Positions 12,145 through 23,633 of a stretch of 64,000 bases of DNA are shown here, one piece after another. The notes below the pieces were generated by a model, which saw only the letters and a list, made by a program, of their open reading frames with translations, did not search any database and had not been told where the DNA came from. Origin of the DNA: Klebsormidium nitens (Eukaryota; Streptophyta; Klebsormidiophyceae; Klebsormidiales; Klebsormidiaceae). The translations under genes were made by a program, and so were the position numbers. The first letter of the stretch is position 1; each line of letters opens with the position of its first letter. The stretch lies in NCBI GenBank assembly GCA_000708835.1, contig DF237372.1, forward strand, positions 16,612 through 80,611, read 5' to 3'.

Positions 12145-14313
12145 CTGTGATCCAATGCAAAGTAAGAAACTTTGTTTTAGTCAAATAGATCAGCTAGCGG
12201 CTTTGCTGCAAATCTATTGCCGGCGCTGAACTCAGTAGCCAAGGCAGGGAGGGAAGGGACAACGTGTCAGTGCAGAGCTGTCGTCCTGGTGCTGAACGAA
12301 CCTAACAGCGTCCCAATGCTGGCGGCGACGCCATTGTTGAGGCGTTGAAGAAGGAAAAATTGTGCTGGGTGCCAGCATGAACCGTGAATGTTGTTGACAT
12401 CATGATCAAGTGGACAAGAGCTGGACAAGAGCTGGGTCAAATTTAGGGTTTGGGTCCTAGGGTTTTGCTGCTTTCCAGCCCCGACCACCCGAACCCGAAA
12501 TTTCGGTATCCCGGGCTCAATGGCGCTTCCCAGGTTTGAATACATCAGGTCTGATATGCGACCGGTCGTTGGCCCAAGAACCCGGGAGCAATCTCCGACC
12601 ATCATCATGCGCGCGCTCGAGAAACACTCCGAGACGAAGCTTTGAAGGAGAGGGCCGTTGAAATTTGTGAAACGAAGTGGACGGCTGCGCTACAGCTAGA
12701 GCCGCCCTCGCACGTCAAGGCATGCATGCGAAGATTGCCTTCTTTCCCGATCAAACTTCTCCTGGATTTCTCTTATGAAGAGAGGAAACTTGTGCGAGAG
12801 TTTTGGTCACATGAGCGGGGTAGAGCGCGTCTAAAGCGCCCGTGCAATTGCTGCACCAATTCCCTTGGGCCTTGGCGGCTTGCTCTTGAGATTCGATCAA
12901 GTTCCTGGAGGCTGAAGCTGTAGGCTGTACGGTAGCAGGCAGGTTTGTCTGGCCAGGGGTTTGCCGCCAAAGCGCAGTTATTCGGGAATTAGGTTGAAGT
13001 AGGCGCTTCCCTCACACCAATGTCTAGTGAAAAGAGTTTGCTTGCAAGGCCGTCACAGGCACAGCCTGTCGAAAAAAGGAACATCTGATGCTGCCTAACT
13101 TGAGCAGAAGGCAATGGAGGGCCCTTGGGGCCTGCAGTCCGTCACTTCAGGCTGAAACAGGGGCGTATAAGTCTGAGGGTTGCATGGGGAACATCAGAGT
13201 GACCATGCCAAATTGAGAAAGTACGTACCCGACCATCATGAAAAGACTCCAGAAGAACGAAAGTCGGTCAAGCAGACTTTGCACATAGCACGGTAATCTG
13301 AGAGGATCCACTGCAGGTGGAACACATTTGACACCATCGCATGCAGCCTGACCTTTATGGTTGGCCACATTTTCTTAGAGTACGTTCAAGCCTAGGCAGT
13401 AGCAGCTTAGCAATTTGTCTCAATCAATGAAGGCAGTGATTAATGGGGGCAGCTTGGAGCTTAGCTGACAAAGTCTAGCTCAATTCGCACAACCATCAGT
13501 GGAAGCACCCTTGCCAGGCCTGGGCCATTTAGGAAGTTCCTCCTCCTGGGGAAAATTTGCTTGGGATTGCTCATCATTAGCATCAAGGTCCGCAAACAGG
13601 CGTGCTCTGGAGGGCCAACTATGAAACAATGTGAGTACCTGGATCAGAACATAAGCAGCACAAAAAGATATACCGTCATACTCTGAGGCCGCGCGTAGTT
13701 ATCCTACTTGAAATAGGATTTAACAAACACTTTAGGAATGCAGGAGGAAGCCGTCCTTGAGATGAACGTTTACACAAGAGCTTTAACCATTCCGATATGA
13801 ATCGAGCTAGTACATCCAGTGCAAGAATCAAAATCGGCAACAGATTCTGGCCACAGATTTACAAACAGAACGACTTTGCCACCCATACTGAATGGAATGT
13901 CCAGTGGTTATGTCCCTGCACAAGGAGCTCTGGTAAACAATGGTTAATCCATATGAAGTTTGGTGAAGAGAAATCTAACGTAGAGGAAGAAACAAAATAA
14001 GGCATGTACATTACGTGTACACACCACTGTGGGCACGTGATCAGGGCGAGCTCTCTTTGATGCAGCAGCAGCTTATTACCCGCTCGTAACATCGTTCTCG
14101 ACCAAGACTTTCAAACACTAAGCAACTTGAATAGCAGCGCAGAGTAGTCAACAAGATAGAATATCAAAAGGAGGGGGACTGAAATACCAAAAAACTCAAC
14201 GATGTTCTCACAGGGACCCCGCATCCGCGCCACTGACGCCCCACTCCCTGCCTCCCTCGGGGCCTGGGAAAAGCACTGTCCGCAGCAGTCGTTCGCGGAA
14301 GAGAGGTCCCGAG
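12145..14313. promoter_or_regulatory. Divergent intergenic region between eIF(iso)4G and the IQ gene
   Basis: About 2.2 kb lies between the first recognised exon of the minus-strand gene and the first exon of the plus-strand gene, so it should hold both promoters and 5' UTRs, and perhaps a small 5' exon of eIF(iso)4G. Two reading frames of 93 and 113 residues cross 12270-12920, but neither has protein-like character nor a phase that joins the 12144 acceptor. No TATA box or other site was confidently seen. Confidence 0.4.
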
Positions 14314-17300
14314 ATGACAATGTATGCCACGTCACCCCCCGGGGCGTCCCACCGGTCGATGGGGATCATGCAGGTAACGACTTGCTGTTTTGTATGAAAC
14401 AACTCCTGCCAGCCTTGAGAGAAAAGTTTGAAGAACCACCGATCAATGGAGATCAGGCAGGTCACATCGGGCCAGTCTGTTTGTTGAGAAGCAATCTTTG
14501 TTTTGGGAGCAAAAGTTTGGAGTCTTAAACAGAGATGGACGTGCCACCGGTCAACGGGGATCCTGCAGGTTACGACCTACCCACACATAGGTTTGAGAGG
14601 TTTCAAGGGGATCCGAGACGTTATTTGCGACGAGTTCGCCAGGCTTGAAGAGACTGTGAATAAGTCAAAGGAGATGGGGAGACGTTGTTCTCCGCTGATC
14701 TCCTCAGATTCCTTCGACATGTTTTGAAATCATCATGTTGCTTGACTACAAACGGACTGCCAGATTGTGAAAGAGCTGCACAAAATTTGTGCAACATTCT
14801 CAATCTCGTGAAAATCAAGTAGACCGTGTGCTGATATGTACAAGCACGAACGGTCTCTTGCAGGAGCTACAGAAATACATCGCGCATGTGGAGAGCCTTG
14901 CGGCGCACCGCAAAATGGAAATCGAGAAGCTCAACGAGGAGAAGCGGGACCTGGAAAAGGTGGAAGAGTGATCTCGTTTCAGTTTCTGCTTCTGGAGTCG
15001 TTGAATTGGGGGGGTAGTTTCGAGGTTTGGTAAGAAATTGCTTATGAAGCTGGATCGAAGACAAACATCCGCAGGACCTGGAAAAGACAAGGGGAATGTA
15101 CCCGTCCTGGTTTTTGAGTTTTATTTCTGAAGTCGTTGGTTTCGTATGGTGCCTTTGAGGCTCAGCAGAAAATGGATGTGTAAATAGGACAAAGCAAAAC
15201 ATGATAAAGATGTCTTCTGCTGCCACCTCAAACGTTGCTATTTATCATGTCTTCTGCTGCCACCTCAAACGCTGCTGTAGGTAAGAAGCGCCAGTGTGCT
15301 CCTTCTTGGAATCAGAAAGTGTCAAAACTTGCCGGCAGCTCTGCAACTCCCTCTTTTCGTGCTTCTTTTATTCGTGTCTCTCGATCCCTCGGCATCCCTG
15401 GAACGTTACGCTGACATTACTCGGAAACAGCAAGGCGCGGTCCCGCTCTACCCGGCATCTTTTTCTCATTTCACCGTGCGTCCAAGCTGGCTGCATGATG
15501 ACAGGCACCACAACCCACCTCCTAAACTACATTTCTGCGGCTGATCCCGCTTCTTACTGCCTGGGGCGGCTCTACGGTCGTGACAATCCAATCAAGTCAC
15601 GCCTTGGAACCAATTTCCAACCCCCCCAGTGTGTTGCTAACCCGTCCTTTAACCCATCCTCGCAGCTGATGCGCCTGCCGACTGACCGTCCGGCTCTGCT
15701 TAAGGCACCAGCTATCGGTGACATCAGAGGGGACGAGCCGTCACAAGTCAAGTTCCTGCTGGAGGACATCCGGGTGCTCAAGGTTGGTCACCAATCCGAT
15801 GACTTCGCTAAACCGAGTTTCCTCGACATGACCTCGAACACAGAGTCTCTTTCTCTTTGGTGAGTTATCAGGGAACGTTTCGCGGAGGGCGTGCAGGAAT
15901 GCAAGACAAACTTTGTCCCGTTAACCCGTTCCCTCTTCTTTGTTGTGTGTTCTTTGCTCTTTGACGACACGGTAAGCAGGTTGAGATTTGCTGCTGCACA
16001 GCTTGTAGTGCTTAAAACAGAAACAGGACGAAAATAGCCCCGGCATGGAATCTCTTTCTAAACTGCCAACCTTTCGAACGAAACCAATCATTCTAAGCTA
16101 CGGGAGCGGTCGACGAAACACTTCTGATAGAAGTCAGTTGTCCCACAAGTGCTCAACTGGATCACATGATCGAATTTGGCGCTTATTGAACACTTCGGTC
16201 GATTATCGGTTACGTCTTGCACCTAAACTCAGCGCTTCAATGTGAAGACTCTCGGCACTTGTAACCAGTGGAATCGTCGCAACAGGCACATTATATCAGC
16301 GGACGAAGTAAAGGCTCAGTCGGGTGCGCTGAAAGCTGTTCCCGCCGTCGTGCGGAAGGTAGCAATTCGAAATACTTCACGTAACAACCAGAAAAGGTCC
16401 ACCAGAAACGGTGCTTCCTCTCCAACTGCTTCCATCAATCGGGCCCCCTTTCCGTTTCGCTTCTAGGACAAAGGGCGGAAGTAAAAGGAACAGTTGCAAA
16501 AGAGCGGCCTGCCAACAATCCGCAGAAGCAGAGTCGCAAAGTAACGTTCCAGGACCAATTTGCGACATTTGGGGCTACTACAAGTCCCTCGCTCTCTGAC
16601 GAATAAGATTTCCTTTTGCACGCAGGATCGCTGGCGAAAGAACAAAGAGGGGTCACACGGCGCCTTACGCCAAAGTGTGTACAAACAGAACAGGACCGAT
16701 TTGGGACGCTCGAGGGTGTTCATAGGAATGTCTCATCTTGTAATGATTGACTCTTTCTCCTCTTCGCAGGACCGCGTGCGAAAGTACAAAGAACGGTCGC
16801 AAAGCGGCGACCGCCAAGTGGCCGCACAGCAGAACCATATACTGAGGTTACAAGACCGGGTCGCGACGCTGGAGGGCAGTCTCCAGATGGCCAATCGAAC
16901 CGAGACGCAGATCAGCGAAGAGCAACGGCTGGCTGGGGAGGTGGAAAGCAAGGACAAGGAGATCCGGGTAAGATCGCCTGTTAGATTTTTATGCTTCCAT
17001 ATTTTGCTCGCACCTTGTTACGCCTAGGCGCTTAGAGCTGTTTCTGCTGATACTACGAGACATTCCCCTTTCTTTTCTGGTCCCGTTAAGTATTCCCTTC
17101 CTGCTCTTATGTCCCGTCTTCTTGGAAGCATCTTCGCGTCGCCCTTGAGACAGCACGTTTAGGCTTTCTTCCCATTGCTGTGGGCGTTCCTCGCGAGTAC
17201 TTACACAAAGGCGCTGCTGTCGTTCACGGCCACTTCTGCGAAGTCTCGACGCTACAAACGACGTACAAGGACGTGTCACCTAGAAGGTCATGCCCGGGGA

Positions 17301-20300
17301 CAGGGTTCGGTTAGCCTGACGCTTAGGATTGGGTGCGGGTGCGGGGCGCGTGAAAGCTGTACTTACAATGGTCAATTTGAACAAGTCGATCTTCTTTCTC
17401 GTTTGATTGGAACTTAATGTCGATAAGAAGCCACCAAGCTTCTTTCAGGACATAACAGATTCTGCTCTGTCATTCAAGTTAACAGCAAAATAATCATCGT
17501 CAATGGGAAGTCAAACGTGAATTCACTTCAGCCCTTGCACTCGATACCTTTCTACTGAGAGATGTTGAAAGCATAACATTCACGAGTAGTCGCGCGCGGC
17601 CTTTGCAGGACTTGCGCGACAAGGTGCAGATCGCGCAGCGCTCGCGCGAGGCCGACGCGCGCCGGCACAAAATCGAGGCGCAGGAGCTGCGCAAGGAGAG
17701 CGCGGGCCTCAAGAAGGAGGTCGCGCGGCTCACCGCGGAACTAGAGGTGAGAGATTTGCAGACTCTCAGTTTCGTTATAGTTGCTTTTCCAGTGCTTCTA
17801 CTAAGAGTTTGCCTTTCTTCGCCAGGGTCATGAAGCAGACATTTCATAGTGGTGCACTCAACTTCGATGGTTTGATTTTCCTGGGGGGATGTGAAAACCG
17901 GTTGAGAAAAAGAAGATACCGGAGGGGTACCCGGGTTTGTTCCCCCAAGTCTCCTTTGCATCAGGCTCTTATGCTTTGTTTGTTTTGCTGCGGCATCAGC
18001 AAGCCAAGTTCTAAATCCTTGCTTCAAAGCTAAGATTTCATCCTCAAGAGATGGGAAATGTGCTCTTGCGGCCAGAAACGTCTCCACGAAGCCATTTCCA
18101 CTTCGCATCCTCCAATTGTGAGAGCCCTTTACGTTCTATTTCGTTGACAAGAACGAGTCAAGGCTCTTCTGGTTGCCACTTCTAGAGAGAAGTTCACAAA
18201 AACACTCTGATTGCCTCGCTGGCACCAATACGTGTTCAAACGAAATTGTCGCGATTCAGTGATTGAAGTGGATCACTACGTTCCCTAGTCACACCAATCT
18301 GCCTGTTACCCAGATTTTGTTTGAGTGAACCGTTTCCGTTCCGTTTGCAGGAACGGAACAAGGAGATCCGGATGGACGCGATGAAGATCCGCTCCCTTCG
18401 CAAGAAGCTGGACCCCATCAAGCGCCAGCTTAACCAGGTGGTTAACCAGAACCCGGTTACGGGTGACCCGGAAACCTACAGCCCGACCGCGTCGGTGAAC
18501 GGCCCTCTCCCGCCACTAACCGACGGCGACTACTCCCTCGCTAACCCGGGTTTCGACTTCTCGGGGCACGATAGCCCCCGGGATGGAACTGGGTTAGAGA
18601 GCGCGGTTAGCTTGACCCCGGGGAGCATGCGGGAGGAACTGAGAAGGCTACAGGCGCTGTGCCAAACACAGCAAGCGAAGCTGGCACGGTTAGCGGGCGG
18701 AGAACCAGGGGTGGAGGAAAACGGGTCAGGGGCCGGGTTAAGGAAGGACGTTAGCCAGGACGAGGCTGCGGTTCTGATTCAAAAGGCGCTGCGAGGTTAC
18801 GCGGAACGCAAGAACTACGTCAGGCAGAAGTCAGCAGCGATGAGGATCCAGGCGCAGCTACGGGGCCACCAGGTTAGGAAGAGGTTAAAGCAGCAGGCCT
18901 CCGACCGGGCACTTAACCCGGAAAGTCTGCCCGTTACTCCCTCCGGGGATAAGGGGACCGGAGAGGCAGGCGACCAAGCTGGATTGAAGCTGAACGTATT
19001 GGATGGGGGTGAAGACGAGCGGGTTTCGGATAACCGTGAAGGCGAGATTAGCCCAGGACCAAGCCCAACGAAGGAGGTTCTGCAATTAAGGTTAGTACAT
19101 AACCACCCCGGGTGACACATCTGAAGGATCCACTTCTTACAAGCAAAGCACAATGATTATTTTTGGTCCTTTCAACCGTTTGTTTTCTGTTCGTCTCGGA
19201 GTAAAAGCTTGGCCAACTGTTCGTGCAGTTCAGAATTAGGAGCTTCCTTAAAGGCGTGCTTTGTGTGAAACTCTTGAGCGTTTAGTGAGTTAGTACCTGA
19301 CCGTTCCATTTTGAATTGCTAGTTGCCGTTTCGAAAAGGAAGCTGTAAGCGAAGTGTGCCAAGATGTCAAGCTTGTGGAGGTTTAGGTTCTTCGGAGCAC
19401 AACTGCTTCTTCTGAAAGTCGTCCGCGGAGTTCAATGTTTTACAATTCGAAGACAAGCCAAGTCGGATTTGGATTAGGGGACCGCGAAAGAGAGCTCCGA
19501 TGGGCTCTTTTCGATACAATCCGTGTTTCTTATACTAATACCGTTGAGAGAATGTCCCTCTGCAACGGACTTATCTTTGGGGAACAAAATCAGAGACGCG
19601 AGTCAAGCGCAGTTACTAACTTTGAGGGCCGGAACTAAGCGACATCAGTGCGAGACACCAAGATGTCCAGTTAACCAAGGTCATTTAACCGCCTTATCGC
19701 GGGCGGTCCAGTGCCACATCCCGCAACCCAAGCGCCTCTTCACCAAGGGGGGCCCGCTAACCACAAAATTCCCCCTCCTAAACGCACGTCCTCCAGTGCC
19801 ACTTCTGGCAACCCAAGCGTCTCGATTTAAACCAGTTTGATCAGGCGATACCTTTCCACAGGTATAGCCGGCCCTTTAGTGCTACGAGTGGCAACTCGAG
19901 CGTCTCTTCTTAAACCCAGGTCCGTTAAACCGTAGTTTTCCGCCCTTCTTGCAGGCAATCCAGTGCCACGTCTGGCACTCCAACCAGGGCCGGGTCAAAG
20001 ACACCGGTGGGAAAGCCCGCCAGCCGGGACTCTCCCCATGGTACGTTCCAAATCATTCCGTTTAGATCTCTGGAGTTTCGTTCCTGATCAGTCGTCGTCA
20101 CTTGTTTTGCTTCGCGCTTGACCGTATCGAGCGGCAGCGACTCTTTTTACGGTACGTTTGAATGGAAACTTCCGTTCCGTTCAGCTCCGTACCACGCAGT
20201 CCTTCGGTCCTCCTTCCTCATGTATGTTCCAAAGTTCGCTGAATTCAGCGGCCGAACAATCCCCTGACGGTAACTTCTCAGTCACAGATTCCGTTCCGCT

Positions 20301-21456
20301 CGGCTTCGTTGACATTCCGTTCATCTGTCCTTGTTCCTCCTTATCATTCAAGTCTTGCTCTATCCTGCAACTGCTGGGGGCGGAAAGACTGACTCGGAAT
20401 GCCCCTCACTGCAATCATCGTTAAGCTTTCGCGTTGCTTTCTAGTCCGCCTGCAAAGCCGACTCAACTCCCGTCGCTGATTGGTTCCTCAATTTGTCAGA
20501 GTCACCTGGAGTCCAGATTGATTACCAAGCGGAATCACTCGGACTCTTCCATCCCTGTCGAAGGTTCTCGGACACTCCTTGTCATTTGTCATACGGACCG
20601 AGGCAAGCATACAGAAGGTCCCCTTCGTTTGGCAATCAGTCTGGTGCAACTCTGAGACAGTGCCGGATGACCGATGATACTCTTTTCGTTCATGATGTTT
20701 ACATTTCTGAGAAAGGTTTTCTTTTCGCAAATGGCACGGAATGCAGCGCAGAAGTCGGTTCGTTGGACGTAAGACAACTGGCTCCGAGTTCTCAAAGGAA
20801 TCTTTGTCACTGCGGCCGATTCTGCTTATCCCTTTCAATTCGTTCCGTTTCTTTGACTGCGATTCGCTTGAACCTGTTCGAGTCGCTTCACACGCCTGAT
20901 CCGTTCCCTCAGGATGCCTAATATGCAACGGGACGAAATTGATGACCCTTCTCATGTTTCCTTTACATTCCTCTGAAAGGCATGGAAGTGCCTCTTTTTC
21001 CCGCTGGAATCTGATGGTGCGGGGCCTTCTTGTCCATCAGACGGAGTCGCCTTTCCTGCAGCGGGCTCATTCACTCTTGTGCATGTAGATTCGCCTTCAA
21101 GGTCGTCTTTTGCCCTTGCAATTCTCCCTTTGGGAATCTGATCACTGGTTCGCTAATGCTTCTTCATTGATTGGTCAAATTGCGCCTCACGAAGTCGCCA
21201 ATCTTTCAGAGCCAACTCTTTCCCCACCACGCTTTCTTAATGGGCTTCAAGAAACAATCGCGCCTCTTGCTCACTAACCACGTGGTTACGGAGCTCTTTT
21301 ACGTGACATAAAAACCTTTCTTCCGACTTTGCAGGCCCGATGAAGAGGAGCCCGAGCAGCAACGGCCGGAACTCGCCTACCGTGAAGAGAGGGGCCCCCG
21401 GGGAAAGCCATTTCAGCAATCCCAGCCCGCGACCCAAAGCTTCCAAGGCCCTATGA
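14314..21456 (+). CDS. Coiled-coil protein with two IQ motifs, eight exons
   Basis: Exons: 14314-14373, 14864-14959, 15666-15782, 16770-16967, 17609-17746, 18351-19090, 19955-20040, 21335-21456. All borders are GT-AG, phases agree throughout, and the product is 518 residues. Residues about 21-230 are charged and heptad-like (KMEIEKLNEEKRDLEK, RDKVQIAQRSREADARRHK), so a long coiled coil is likely. After a Pro/Ser-rich linker, two IQ motifs follow at about residues 341 and 364 (LIQKALRGYAERK, RIQAQLRGHQVRKR), known calmodulin or myosin-light-chain binding sequences. The tail is Ser/Pro/Lys-rich and disordered. I do not recognise the family; a calcium/calmodulin-responsive cytoskeletal or scaffold role is inference. 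The start ATG lies in the first exon whose donor is phase 0; an earlier exon cannot be excluded. Confidence 0.8.
14430..14580. repeat. Two copies of the first-exon 3' end of the IQ gene
   Basis: The exon end with ACCGGTCGATGGGGATCATG at 14351 is repeated at 14438 (ACCGATCAATGGAGATCA) and 14546 (ACCGGTCAACGGGGATCC), each followed by GCAGGT as in the real donor. Offsets are 87 and 108 bp. The copies keep plausible donors, so cryptic splicing is possible. Confidence 0.8.
15060..15280. repeat. Copy of the second-exon end and a local duplication
   Basis: GGACCTGGAAAAG at 14947 recurs at about 15074 without a good donor. Further on, TCTTCTGCTGCCACCTCAAA occurs at about 15211 and again at about 15249; the second copy is followed by a GTAAGAAG donor-like sequence. 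Whether that is an alternative exon could not be decided. Confidence 0.6.
16460..16690. repeat. Two copies of the 16770 exon 5' end with acceptor
   Basis: The real acceptor and exon start, CGCAGGACCGCGTGCGAAAG at 16765, recurs as CGCAGGATCGCTGGCGAAAG at 16621 (offset 144 bp) and, more decayed, from about 16464 (offset about 158 bp). The similarity continues for about 60 bp into the exon-derived part. The nearer copy retains an AG acceptor. Confidence 0.82.
19700..19920. repeat. Array of 84-bp units ending in the 19955 exon
   Basis: CAGTGCCAC occurs in the real exon at 19961, and corresponding segments lie at 19877, 19794 and 19709. The spacings are 84, 83 and 85 bp. Each unit also contains a GGCAACCC/GGCAACTC and AGCGTCTC segment. 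This is the most regular of the junction-derived arrays. Confidence 0.85.
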
Positions 21457-21544
21457 TAAGTTGTCAAGGCGCTATTATAAGCAGGTCATTTGATGCTGGG
21501 GTTTCGTCATGCAGAACACGCACGGTCTCATAGGTGATGGAAGG

Positions 21545-21815
21545 GCTTCAGCCCGCGACCAAAGCTTCCAAAGCCCTATGAGGAGGTCATGTAATTGTTC
21601 GTGATCTTCGTAACAATGAAAACATTAAGCACGTGATAGGCCGTATGGCTTGCCGGAGGGCTCCTATCAGCATTCAAGAGCTTCCGAGGCCCTATAGGCA
21701 AGTCACATGATATTAGATGGGGGTTCGGGCTTGCACAATAAGCACTGGTGCGTGAAAGGGCCTCAAAGGGTATTAAACGGCCACGTCCTGAAGCCGTCAA
21801 GGCTCGGGCGATGAG
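21545..21815. repeat. Copies of the terminal coding segment and stop codon of the IQ gene
   Basis: The last coding bases, GCCCGCGACCCAAAGCTTCC at 21425 through the TGA at 21454-21456, recur at 21551 with one base missing and still ending CCCTATGA. A further copy has CTTCCGAGGCCCTAT at 21681, and a fainter one lies near 21790. Offsets are about 116-126 bp. No splice site is involved here, only the end of the coding region. Confidence 0.82.
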
Positions 21816-22838
21816 CAGGTCAAGTACAGATTGGGGTTCGTGCTGTTGACCATTTCTTTGCGGGCGCTTCATAAATAGCGCGTGCCATTGAGGTGTGATT
21901 GAAGTTGTCTGAAAGGCAGTTGAAAGCGGTTTATTCATGTGGGGGTTTGTTGATCACGCCTCCGGCCTGAAGAACTGGACGTATCTTGGCAGACGTTTCT
22001 TGAAGTCCCTCGGTGTACGTCTGAGCACGACGGCCGATCAGTATACTAAAAGCAATTTGATCAAGTATTAGATGACCCTGGACCAAGCAATTGGAGTCAC
22101 TGGGCCCCAACCGGAGTGTCGTGCAATTAAAGATACCCTTTTTCTCGCTGAAGTGGCGACGTGAATGTATCATGCAGCGCACTTAGAGTCCCTGCAACAC
22201 GACGGTTAGGACTCGTTCCTTGGGGCCCCAGGGGGCCGGCCCGCGTTCTGAAGAGGTACTGCCATGCAATAGCTGCCTATGGCTAACAAACTTCCCATGG
22301 CCGGGGTTGCACGCCTCGATCACGTCATGCCACAGCACGCGCGCACTGCCAAGATCGGTTTGGGAATCATGAAAATCCAGGATCCACCGATTGATGTCCC
22401 AAAACGGTGGCATGCTGCTGCCAGCAGCCAGATTCAAACGCCCAAGCTTTCCTCAACGTTTTGGTACGTGTCCTCAAGCTCTTCATTTAATGGGAGTCAG
22501 CTCTTCAACTCGCGGCTACATAAACTCTATTCAACGTGAGTCTAGCTAAAGTATGCGCCTATGGCTTTGGAGCTTGGAGGAGTCTAGTCGGACCGGACGA
22601 AAGTTTGCCAGTTGTGCAGTTGTGGTGCATATACAAACGGACTTCCCACTAGCTAGCGCCGGTCCTCCCGCGGGTCCCGCCGACCGCTGCGGGAGCAGCG
22701 GATGTGGCCGCCTCAGATAGACCTACGGATGTACGGATGATGCATATGGGGCGTTAAAAGAGCCCAGTCAACGGTCCGTACGTTGCGACACGGCGTGTAT
22801 AGAGTTACTTGAGAGCCAGACCAAGTTCACGTCTCATG
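21816..22838. other. Region without a supported gene before the first gap
   Basis: Two overlapping frames of about 85 residues on opposite strands cross 22183-22539, but neither shows a recognisable domain or clear splice borders. The 22620-22780 stretch is GC-rich. I see no RNA gene or mobile element. Confidence 0.4.
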
Positions 22839-23371
22839 NNNNNNNNNNNNNNNNNNNNNNNNNNNNNNNNNNNNNNNNNNNNNNNNNNNNNNNNNNNNNN
22901 NNNNNNNNNNNNNNNNNNNNNNNNNNNNNNNNNNNNNNNNNNNNNNNNNNNNNNNNNNNNNNNNNNNNNNNNNNNNNNNNNNNNNNNNNNNNNNNNNNNN
23001 NNNNNNNNNNNNNNNNNNNNNNNNNNNNNNNNNNNNNNNNNNNNNNNNNNNNNNNNNNNNNNNNNNNNNNNNNNNNNNNNNNNNNNNNNNNNNNNNNNNN
23101 NNNNNNNNNNNNNNNNNNNNNNNNNNNNNNNNNNNNNNNNNNNNNNNNNNNNNNNNNNNNNNNNNNNNNNNNNNNNNNNNNNNNNNNNNNNNNNNNNNNN
23201 NNNNNNNNNNNNNNNNNNNNNNNNNNNNNNNNNNNNNNNNNNNNNNNNNNNNNNNNNNNNNNNNNNNNNNNNNNNNNNNNNNNNNNNNNNNNNNNNNNNN
23301 NNNNNNNNNNNNNNNNNNNNNNNNNNNNNNNNNNNNNNNNNNNNNNNNNNNNNNNNNNNNNNNNNNNNNNN
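22839..23371. other. Assembly gap (533 N)
   Basis: A run of N. Any reading frame crossing it is an artefact. Confidence 1.
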
Positions 23372-23633
23372 GTTCGGACTGCTTCAAAGTTTGATTTCAA
23401 GCTCTCTGAAATTTGAATGGTTGCCTTCAAGTTCTGGCACCTTCTTTCTAATCCAGATGAATTACCTAAAGCAGGATGTCCTCTGCAGAGGTAGCCGCTT
23501 ATCAAGAGGGCGCTCCAACATGTTCCAGCTCTTGGTTTGTCAGCATGCAGAATGCAGCAAGGGGAGGTGAACGTTCCGTGTGGATAGATACCAAGAAGCA
23601 GGGACATCTATACTTTTTCATACACGTTCAAAG

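Noticed and set aside
12267-12608. First coding exon of eIF(iso)4G
   Set aside because: No donor in a phase that fits the 12144 acceptor, and the translated sequence is not protein-like.
22809-23607. Long open frames across the N run
   Set aside because: They consist almost entirely of undetermined bases.
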